DNA of 64,000 bases from Cinnamomum chago (Eukaryota > Streptophyta > Magnoliopsida > Laurales > Lauraceae): contig CP142451.1 of NCBI GenBank assembly GCA_038049695.1, positions 5,516,001 to 5,580,000 on the forward strand, written 5' to 3'. The position numbers and the translations under genes are program-made. Below are positions 14,101 through 26,100 of this stretch, piece after piece; the first letter of the stretch is position 1, and every line of letters starts with the position of its first letter. Under the pieces are notes generated by a model, which had not been told where the DNA came from, ran no database searches, and was given only the letters and a program-made list of their open reading frames with translations.

Positions 14101-17100
14101 TTATTCAAATGGTGCACGCCAGGTAACTCTCATTTTCGGAGTATCTTCTGGTTTCTTACTTTGTTATAGTCTAGACTGTTTAGGATTGTGCTGTGTATTG
14201 TTAGTGTGGCAGCAAAGGGCTTAATAGTAAATTGAAGAAGTCCTTTTGACTAGAACCTATGGGAGATTATTGGAAGAGGTGGAGCTGGACGAAGACGCTT
14301 GGAGTGTACAAAAAAAAGGTGGAAGAAGATCCTGAAAATCTGGAACTGAATGCTTATTTTATCAATTAAAGACAAAAGGAGGAAGATCATGTTTTTTCCT
14401 ATACAAAAACTATTGCTAGAAGTTTAGTTCTTGAGAAAGAGTAAACTGAAATGTACTTCTCCTTACATATGGGAGTCTGCAGGACTATTATTTCACTTAT
14501 TTCACATCAATCTAAGAGGGCATTCTTTTTTATTATTATTAAATTCACTTCCATACTAATAAGTTCCGTCATCGCCCAAGTTGCTTACTTGCTTTATATT
14601 TACTAATTAAATGGATTATAAGCTTTTTGTATATTTTCCATCCATAGTCTTATGCCTCAATGTTTTAATGCAAATTGATATTAATTTAGGAGTATGTTTC
14701 TGATTTTGCTTCTCATTAATGGTGAATTGGGATCATCTTATATCTCATTAATCTTGATGGTGGTTTTTTCAATCTAAAAATGCTTCCATACCTTACAGTT
14801 GTGGTCACTTAAGTAAAGTACATGTAACTTTAGTCTTTGTATGAGTTATTAATTATTTTTGTCTATTGAACATCATTTATCTTTATCTCTAGATGCCAGT
14901 GGCTTTGCTCACATCTCAGTTTCAAAAGCAAGCAGATGGCAACCCAGGGTTATTACGGTTCGCTGAAGTGGTTAATCTTTTCCATGAGTTTATGCATGTG
15001 GTAAGATCACTATTTATATTGGTATTGATGCATCTAAATGATTTTGATTAGTTGTTCCAGGTGTTTCATATGGTGAGAGAATAGATTATTTGACACAATC
15101 AAAGGATTGAAGATGACCCTCGATTGCAACAGGAAGGAAAAAAATAGTAGCTCTCATGCCCATTGTGGGAGATCTGATAAGCCTACAAGTAGATTTGTCA
15201 ATCCTAAATATGACTTGAATTACTAAATCAAAGACTTAACGAGAATATTAATCTCCAATTTGTACTTGTAATTGAGAAAGACCACAGAGTGAAGGACCGC
15301 CCCATGTTTGTGTGTCAATGAATCATCACATGATGGATCTGTGGGACCCAACTTTTCAACAAGTCATGTGGAGTACATCTCACAACCCTACAACTCAACT
15401 TGCCAAAAATGACTCTTAAGTGAGACTTGAATTACTACATTGAAGACTTTACAACAATATAACATCTAGTTCTAAATAGACTTGTACCAAGAAACCCCAC
15501 AAATGAGAGGACCATCCTGTTCTTGTCACCCAATGGCCATGGAACTCAACATTCTGCATTTATTAATTTATAGAAAATAACGTGGAACACCTCTGCCGCA
15601 ACTCCATCATTGCATGCCAACTCATCTAAAAGTGGTCATTACTGCAACGTTTTACTCATCATGCCGTCTTTTGTGGGCTTGATGAAAGCTTCTTTTGAAA
15701 AGTGCACAGTTCTGTGTATATTAGAATCCACTATTTTGATACAGGAGTTTTAACATTTAAAAGATAATAATTATGAACATAAGCATTGTGTTGATCTGGA
15801 TGAATCAGACAATAATTTGCTCCTTTCGAGATGTTCTATTCATTTATGAAGAAAATTGAAAAAAAAAAAAAAACTTTATGATGCTTTCCTCATGCAGGGA
15901 GATAACCAATGCTGGGAGATCTGAAGTCAGTTTCTTCGCCATGCCACCCCAATTGAGGCAATTTCTCATCTAGCTTCAAAATGAAGTAGGCCTCCTCCTG
16001 GCCAGCCTATCTGCAAACCTATTTGAACATTGTGTGGTCTCCAAGCAATGGGTCTCTCCAGAAGATGCTGATCCTTTTTCTACCTCTAAATTGACAAAAT
16101 TGAATGAACTAGGCCTGTTGCTCCAACCACTTAGTTGGAATTGTCTGCCTTATCCGATGTTGATCACATTGGATTGAGCTAAAATATTTATCATTCTGAG
16201 CATTCCAAATCTGCCAAAAAGCTATCCCATCTCCAAGAATGGTTCTCCCCACTCATTTGGAACAAAGCTTCTTTGTAAGTCATGTCAAGAAGAGACATAG
16301 GCACAAATGGGCTGGAAATGGGCCGGTCCTGTGGGCCTGGATCATGGACCCATGGGTCAGACAACCCACAAATCTGTTGTACTCTTAAAGAGAGAAATTT
16401 TATTCTATAATTATCCTCAAGGATAGTTGTAATCCTTTTATTATGGTTACTTGCCCTACTTGGATCGTATAGTTCACTAATACATATAATCATGTGGTGC
16501 CATGCAAAACAACTGGAAAATTTTCAATTCTCTTCCCTTTTTCTCCGTGCCATGCAAGGCCCAAACTAACTTTTCTTCAACTCTGGAAACTTGATGCCAG
16601 AGTAGTACCAAACCTGTCTTGCTATGCTGTGTTCGCTAAATCGATGGCCCAGACTCACGTCTTCCTCGACCAAGGTACCTTTCTTGGAAAAGCCTGGCCA
16701 GCATGCCTCATTTGTTTCAAATCTAACTTAACCAGCCAAGGAATGCTTTAATCTAATCTCTTGGCTTCTTCTAACCCAAGTACCAAACCCCCACTTCATA
16801 TTGGCTGGAAGATAGTTTCTCAGCCCATTGGATGCATGCTACAACGATTCTGTCCATGGCTCCATGCCAAAAAAGTTATTCCAATTCCTTTCAATGCCAT
16901 CAAGAATGCTAACAATGGTTTTACAGATTCCTACAGTTAGGATCATTGATGCTGCTGACCAGATTAGCATGCATCGACCACCAGCTGACTGCGAGTTATG
17001 CTCCCATCCTCACGGTTTTGTACTGATCTTATGGCAAAGCATCTCAAAGTTCGACATTTTTACTTCGAGACCAAGGACACTGAAACTCTCAAGTAATTGA

Positions 17101-20100
17101 TTTTGTAGACTTCCTAACGAAGGCACAAGATTTTCTGAATAGTCGTCTTTTTGTTAGGTTTAGTGTTTTGAGAATATTCTGCGAGGCTTGCATTCATAGC
17201 TTGGCCAGCCGCTCTTTTGAATCTATTCAGTGCGGGGCAGTTTTCTTTCTGGGCCAGGCCAGTAAGATGATTTTTATCTGCATTCATAACTTGATCATCC
17301 TGCTTTTCTTGAGTCTGTTGGTGCTGATGACCCGGTAGATCAGATCTGTCATGACCTCTTTCAGAAGCATTGGATCATGCGACTTGATGAGATTACAAGA
17401 TCTTGACGCTTGGATGAATGTGTGGATGAGAGGCTCTTTAATGTTATTCAAGATTTAGAAGTAGTGGGAGTCAGGACCACGTCTGGCCTGATAGCAAGAT
17501 TGCTACTGAGCCATAAGTCTAATTCCCTGTAGAAATTATAAATGCTCCATTTCATAGAATTTACTGTGTTCATTTATGAATTATAAAGAGAATGAAAATT
17601 TGATTTGATATTTTGATGCTTTATAATTTAGATTCCATATCCCTTTCCTGTATTCTGGAGTTAATTTATCATCCGTTTTTCCATATATTTTGTCCCTGCT
17701 TAAAAGGTTGTTTAGCTTCTTCTTCTTCTTTTTTTTTTTCTTTTCTTTTTTTGGCCTGAGGTTTTTGCTAGTTCTACTCCATGTGTATCACAATGACTTT
17801 GTGAGTGAAGTGCGCTATAGTAGATGTACTATTTAAGACAGACACCACATATTGGCACAGAGAGAGCCGCGGGGGGGGGGGGGGGGGGGGAGGGCGGCTT
17901 GCTCGAATAGTATGATTGGTCAACCCTAATCTCTTCTTTATAACTAATCACATGAGAAGACAAAAATGCCTCTCAACCTCTATGGTAAATAAATATAAGT
18001 CTGTATTCCGTTTTACCTACACAGTGGTATATAAAGTTCAATACTTTCTACAAATACAATTTAAGATTTATATTTGGAGAAGATGGGCTTGGGACCGGTG
18101 TCCAGCAGTTAAAAACTGGTGGAGTTGATGATGATGATCTTTATATTTGGAGAAGATGGGCTTGGGACCGGTGTCCAGCAGTTAAAAACTGGTGGAGTTG
18201 ATGATGATGATCTTTATATGTTAGGATCGAGCCAATATGATGATTTTTATGAATAAATGGTTTTTTTTTTTTTTTTTTTTCAGGTCCATCATATCTGCAA
18301 TTGTGCATCATTTGCCAGATTCTCTGGGCTTCGGGGTGCAGACGACTTTGTAGAAATTCCTGGTCAGCTGTTGGAGAATTGGTAAGTATTATTATTTATT
18401 TGTTAAATCAATGAAAGAATACACACTTACTAATCTAAACTCTCCTTGCAAATTTGTGGGTTAGGTGTTACGAAAGGATCTCTCTAAAAATGTTGTCTGG
18501 TTTCCATCAGGTGACGTTCTCCATCAGGTGTTAAGAATAAACGCTTACTTTCTTGCTCTTTGCAATCTTTGTTCGGTTTCCTGATCTAGGTATTGTTAAG
18601 CCATGGAAAGCACCCAATCAGGCTATATTTTGTCCAATTTTTATTGACATCAATATGTCAATGGATCATTGACAGCTCTACACCTGGTCTAAGTGGATTT
18701 GCTAGTATCTGTGTATTATTTGATTGCAGATTAGAAAATGGGTTCTGTGTTTTTTTTTTTAATCTTTTGATGGATGTGCTGGATCAAATGTGTACTTCTT
18801 TTTTTTATGGATATCTTGATTTTCTAACTACTAATTCATGCATATTTTATTTGCAGGATATTACCAAACCCATTAGTGAAGAAATGTGTGAATTGCTTAA
18901 AAGAAAACGTGATTCTTTTTCTGGCCTTAGATTAAAACAAGAAATTCTTCTATGTAAGTTATTATATAATTTATTTATGATTGAGATCAGGTTAATCCTT
19001 CTCAAACTTTTGATTGATGAGTTCAGCATTACTTACACCTGTTATTTGTTCTTTTCCTATTAAATATCTGATTAGAATAATTCATCTTTCCATTTTCTGG
19101 TGATTCTTAAATCCACTTTTATGGAGGTGTTAATCATAGTCTAGGATAGCATACACAGGCATTCCAGTTGGCCCAGGAAAGTGATGTGCTGTAGAATATC
19201 TGTATTCTTTTCATGTGTCAATATTAATAAGAATGTATTACATTATAGTTATAAAACTCAAGATATTAGAATATCTCTATTATAATGTGATCGCATGAGT
19301 CTCTCTCCACAAGGCAAACCCTTGGAAATTTCAGTTTTATTTTAATGAAATCTGGGAGTTATCTTCTTCCATTAGTGTAGGCTTTAGGTGTGAGGTTAGA
19401 TCGGCCAACTGTATGGTGGATGCATTAGCCAAACATGGGGTAGAGAGTGTCTCCACTCTCTATGGGTGGGTGTTATTATGTAATTGGGCTTTGGGTTGGG
19501 TAAATGCTTTTGTACTCTTTTGTTTTCTGGTCCTTCTGCCTTGTAATTTAGTCCACTTTCATTGTACCCTTTTGTTTTCTAGCTCTTCTGCCTTGTAATA
19601 TACTCCTCTTTTAATGCAAATTTATGTTACCTATCAAAAAGAAAAAAAAGAAACTCAAGTTGTTCCTATCAGTGGTGGCATTGTAATGAGGATTCATTAA
19701 AAATACCTTTTCTTTGACCAATCTATATTTACTGTGGGTTTTTCAAACTTCGCCCCTTAGCTTTTTTATCAAACTGAATTGAAAGAGATTCCATTGACTG
19801 TTACTGAAATATGTTTTGAGTGCAGTATACACAATAGTATTAGTCTATGTTATATGGAGGAATTAATCACTTGCCTGTGTCCAACCAACACTGTCAGATT
19901 CTTCTTGAATTCCTTTAGTGGTAATTGAAACATTGTTTTACAGTTTGATGAAATATTAGTACACCTTTTCATCTTTTGGAAACTAAGACATTGATATGAA
20001 TATAAGATTACTGCTTGATAATTTGGAGTGAAGATTTGTATATCATTTTTATTAGTGGCATTTTTGCATGTTATTTTTTTTGTTTAAAATTAATTATTTA

Positions 20101-23100
20101 CTTAGATTCAGTTAAATATTATGCCGATTGCCGACTCCAAATCCTATGTTGTAAGGTTTGCTGAATCTGATACTTTAGTTTAGGATTCCGACACATGTAC
20201 CCTTGCTCATGCAACATAGTGCAGACTGCAGATGCTTCTTGTCTTCATTGAGAATTGTGGTTTCCCTCTTCCTTACTGCAGATGCTTCATTGAGAATTGT
20301 TGTTTCTTCTTAGCAAGTTGCAATTTTTTCAAACCCCGAATGTTCTCTTGTGTGATTATTAAAATACATATGTGTGAACCAGCCATATATGCCATTCCTT
20401 AGAGAGAAAAAAAATCTGAAACTCACACTCCAACCCTGTCGAACTGAGTAAAGCTACCAAGACTCACCTAGTTTTTTTAATCAAACTCGTACTTGAACAG
20501 CCTATTGTGTCTTGACTCTTGACAGCTCAGCCAAGTCAAGTACAGTCAAATCTGATTGAGTCATGAAGCAATGGTATATGCATTTCAAAACAGTTTCAGA
20601 TTTTGATGTCTGTGTGGATGACAAATTCTCACATGAGATGTCTTTATTAGTGATATTTGATATTCTCTCATGAAGCTTATTTGGCATTTAGCATCAAGCA
20701 TGATGATTAATGTCATCTTATACCATGCAAACAAGTGCGGAAGATGTTCGCATCTGAAAATACAACAAAAAACTTGTTCCTCTTAAAAGAATTAGGTTCC
20801 CATTTAAACATCTAATGAAAAAAAAAAAGGTTCCCATTTTGATTATTTGTGAAGCTTGTTGGCAATGCTAAATATGCTAATATCAGGTATGGGATTTGAA
20901 ATGACATTCTGATGTCAAGAGGCAGAAAGTGCTTGCAGTTTTGTGAGAGCCAGTGAGACTAGCTTAGTCATCAAAATACCACGTGATGGATTCATAAGAG
21001 GAAATATTCATTATTCAACTATTCCATTAGCTTTGCCCCACAAAACTGTGCATGTGTGGCCATGGCCTACATTTCGATGACCTAAGTCATTCAAATGATG
21101 TCCACCATTGTTTGTGTGAAACAAAAAACTCCTGCACTGGATGTTCCATACTGCATTTATGTGCTAGTTAAATGCAGAAACTGGGCCTTTAGTGTGGCTG
21201 TCCATTTCTAAATTATTTATTGGACAGCTAAGATTAGTCTGATTGGAAAAACATTAGCATCTGTTTCATGTTGGTGACTGTTAGATGGATATAAGTTGCA
21301 AATGATGGGGGACTATTATACATTTGGTCAAATGGCAAAATCATCCATTTATTTGGTTTGGTCCGCACCTCATTTTATTCATGAGAAAATTCTGAGTGCT
21401 GTGTCAATTGAGGGGAATGAGGATGTCAAGAAGCAACTACAATCTGGCTATGATGACTTGCAATATAAGAAGTGCCAACTGCCATTTTGTAAACGTCTTT
21501 TCACAGTATTGAATTTTCATTTGTTACTGATAGAAGAAAAGAAAAATCATGTAGTCCATTGTCAGATACTTATTCGTGGTGGACTTCAACACAAATCATG
21601 TCAAAGTGACCCATGGGACTGCTCATGAAAACAATCTCTTCATGTGTATTTACTAAATTACTGGCTCTGTGATATTATATTGGCATATGGGATGGATGAT
21701 CATGAAGGGTATAGGGCTCAAAATGTGCAAAGAGGGCTGCTTAATCTACAAGGGATAAATGCCCTTGTCTCTTTGTGGTTATTATCTGATACTTAACTCC
21801 AAGTTTTTTGTGATGAGGCAATTATAGAATGATAGATTTTTTTCCCCATATAACTCCGTCCTCTTTTAAAGTATATTTATGCAAGTTCTCAGGCCTTTTT
21901 GATCAGATTATACATTCCAGCGAAAATGTTGACATGGTCGAACTATTCAAGCATCTTCATCCAAAGGTGAAAACTGAGTGTTTATGTGTCTGAGTTTTTA
22001 TTTATTTATTTATTTATTTTTAAGTTTTTACCTTGGTTTTTTAAGTTTTTGTGAATAAACTCTTTTTTCATAGAAAGAATAATATTTTAATCATTTAAAT
22101 GAAATGCTCTATTTCTTACAGGTGATGCTAGGAATTCCATTGTTAGACGGAAGCAACCCCGCTTCATGCTTTCCACGTCTTGTTGTTGGTTATGAAGCTA
22201 CTTGTTACAGTCATATGTGGAGTGAGGTGTCTCAAAAGATTATTTTTTGTGACATTTTCCATCTTTTGCTTGCAGCACTATTAACAATATCAATTGACAT
22301 TCATGTTGGCTCTTTAGGCTTTTGCTGCTGACATTTTTAGCTCGAAATTTCAAGACAATATTTTCAACCAGTACGCAGGCCTGCAGTTTAAGAAAAAGGT
22401 AAGTCATCTTTTCCTTATCTGATTCTTTTTTTTTCTTCTCCCTTTGAAATTGTTCTTGTCTGATTCCTTGTGACCTTTATTTTATAGAATTCTGAAAATT
22501 TTACTCAAAAGTTTCTAATAAGAATATAAGATACATTTGGAATTGTTTCACTCTTACAATACCCTTACAATAAGGAAAATGATACAACCAAGTCAACCAA
22601 ATATACGAGTCACCCATGGTCAATCCTCACCCCCCCCCCCCCCCCCCCCCCCCCCTCAACCCCAACTGTCACACTCATCTACCCCTGCATATTGGCACTC
22701 ACCCAAAATTTAGTTATGTTCAAAGAGGCTTCAATTGTTGCATCACATTCCCCTATGTTTACTCCATGAAAGTTTTGGCGTACTTATAAATAGCTATTAC
22801 CATCTAACAATTAAATCTTTGGGCCCCTTAAAATCAATAATTAACACCTTCAACAAGGATATTTTTTAGTTGAATTTCGTGATAATGAGAAATTTCCTTT
22901 CTTAATCCAACATGCTGTTATTATTCTCCTCTCTCTACATGAATTGGAAATTTGATAATCTTGTGAGGGAGGAGAAGAAACAATTATATATTTCACAAAT
23001 GTAATCCAATGTTATACAATACCTTGGTCACAGAATAGGCTGATTGGAATGCATGGGGCCATATGATATGAGGGATTGAATTTAGCAAAAATAAGCCCAT

Positions 23101-26100
23101 GTATGTCTAATATGTGACTAGCATATGGGGTAATGGGGGTACTGCAGTCAGGAACTCATCATGCACCTTCCTCTTGAAAAATGATTACAAATTTACGATT
23201 TTTCTCTGGAAAATTATGTCTTGAAAAATTATTGGGGTATATACAAATTTACTATTTTTCTTTGGATATTATTGAAATTTTTGGAAAAAGTAACTTATTT
23301 TTAATAAATCAATAAATATAGAAAGAAATTCCTGGCTCTGCGACTCTTTCAAGTTATAGAAGTGCTGGCCAAAACTCATCGTAATTAGGAGTTTAAATTC
23401 TAAACCATGTGGCAGCCAAAGAGTATATATTTTGCTCTACTTGACCATATCATAGGGTTTTAGCTGAGAAAGTATACATTACCTCCTATAACCCGCTATG
23501 ACTTGTGGCACACGTCCTTAGGGCTTTCTAAGGATATGTGGATATGTTTTCAGATTTTAGGAGATTTGGAATTCAATTATATTGGTTGATATTGATGAAA
23601 TTCAAAGCAATGTTTGTGGCTCACTTTTGTAAGCCTTTTTAATTTAAAATTTTCTTCTAATTTAGATGTAAGGTCAGACATGCGCACTTGCAAGTTGTGA
23701 CTTTTAAACATGAGTGACTCATCATCATCATCATCATCATCATCGTCAAAGCCTTATCCCAACTATGTTAGGGTCGGCTATGCAAATTATGTTTTTCCAT
23801 TTCAATCTATCTTGAGCAGTGGCGAATCTAGGATTCAAAGTCATTGGGGGCACAGAAAGAATGCGGGCTGCCCCCGGAAATTTTTTTTTGGTTATTTCTA
23901 AGTGCACAAGGAGCAACCAGTGATGGCTGCGACTCAGCGATGGCTGCTGTTAATTTTCTTTGGCATTAGCCCTTGCATGAGACTGAGAACGCGGTGATGC
24001 TACAAGAAAGTGATTAAAACAATCAAAATTGGGGATGACAAGAATATGGAATACCTAAAGTTAATATTGGGCTATAAAAATCCATTGGGGGCCCAAAAAA
24101 TTCATTGGGGGCCTTATGGAAAAAATTAGTGGGCCTCACCAAAATTAGAACTAAAACTTAGAAATCCACTGGGGGCCCAGGCTCCCAGTGGATTATACTA
24201 CATCCGCCACTGATCTTGAGTCAGATCCTCAGACAAGTGAACACTTCTTCATATCTATGTTTACTTTATCCATTCACATCCTTTTTGGCCTAACCCTTCC
24301 CCTTGGTGGGCCATCTACCTTCATAGCCAAACTTTTCCTTACTGGTGATGTTGTCGGCCTACGTTGAGCATGCCCAATTTATCTCAAACGGGTTTCTCTA
24401 ATTTTATCCCCTATTGTTGTTACCCCTAAATGCTCTCGAAAGTGCTCATTTCTAATTTTATCCTTTCTAGTTTTACCACACATCCACCTCAACATTCTCA
24501 TCTTTGCTATATACATTTTGTGCATATGTTGCTTCTTGATTGACCAACATTCTGCTCCATAGGTCATAATTGGTCTAATCGTTGTTTTATAAAAAATTTC
24601 TTTCGATCTTGTTGGCATTCGTCGGTCACAAAGCACTTTAGAAGTAAGTCTCCACTTCAACCATCTCGCTTTTATCCTATGTTCAATATCTCCATCAATC
24701 TCCCCATCCTTACTAATTATAGAGCCAAGGTAAAAGAAAGAATCACTTTGTGGTATCTCATGGTCTTCAATTTTCACAGTAGTTTCAGCTCTTTCTATAT
24801 GTTTGCTGAAGTTACAATCCATAAATTCCTCCTTGGTACGGCTTATTTTAAACATGAGTGACTATGCTACTTAAATTCATTATTAGTAAGTAAAACATAA
24901 TTATATTAGTCTTATAATTCTGAAGACTATACTACTTAAATTCATTATTGATAAGTAAAGCATAATGAGTTATAATTCTAAATTCATAGAACATGTTTTT
25001 CTATTTCCAACTCAGCATTTCCTTGTATCCCCTCTTTAGTTTTTTTTTCTTTTTGATTTTACAGAATCCAAAAATTCCCAGTTACTGCAGAAACTTTGAT
25101 GGAATTTTGACAAATATCCAGCCATTAAAAACTCTAACCCTAAACCTCTGTAAACCTTTGACATTCAATACCTTCCCATAACTCCCAAAATCCATCCATC
25201 TAATCAGCCTTCTCTACAGCTGAGTCACAACCTTATTAGTCATTTAAATATGCACCCTAATTGTACCTAATCCAACCTGATTTAAGCTCTTCTTGGCCCA
25301 TCTGGTTCCAAACTTTCAATCTAGTGACAGATCAGATCAGCCCCTATAGGAGACTGATCGAACCCCATTCCCTCTGCCTAATGCACAGCCAAAATCCCTC
25401 AACCTAGTGCCTTCTGTTCTCAGTCCGCATCACAGTGCAGAGACAAGAGGACAGCCCAGTCTTTAAATTGGCGTGAAACTATCCCAAGTTGCTGCCATAA
25501 GTCTGTCCGAAAAACTATGCCCGTATCCTAGCCCACTACAGCCTAACTGGGGAACGAATGGAACCCAGCCAAGCTGCATCCATTGTATCCTAACTTATGG
25601 TCAGCCTATTTTAGTCATATAGCAGCCGTTTATAACTGTTCAAAGTTCAAACAGTCCAAAACCAGCCTTTCACAAGCTAGTCATAGTCCCCATCACCTAA
25701 ATCAGTCCTGAAATTCCGACCAAATCACAACTAGTTATCTGTTCGAACTCTTTCCAAACCAGTACCTGTTACATCTGATCAGTCCCTCAAACAAATCCCT
25801 TTAGCTATCCAAATTCAGCCTTCAGAATTTGTCCCATAACAGCAGCCAATATTGTCCATCGGCCTTTTAATTTTGAGAAGTTCAGAATTTGTCAAACGAA
25901 AGTGATCAATCCTTTTGGAAAGAAATGTCTCCCATTCTAGGAGATGAATTAACCATGAGACTTAAAGCTATCTGTAAGTCTTGGATAAAGTCAACTTGCC
26001 TAAGTGATGATGAGATGTCCACACCCACCACCTGTGAGAAGTGCTAACTCTTTTGATAAGACAAAAGGAGATGACAGTGACCATCCGAGTACTCCAGAAA

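Noticed and set aside
17916..18128. 70-codon open frame ending in KNWWS
   Set aside because: It runs into the 73-bp duplication and has no domain. It is probably a chance frame through a retrotransposon tail.
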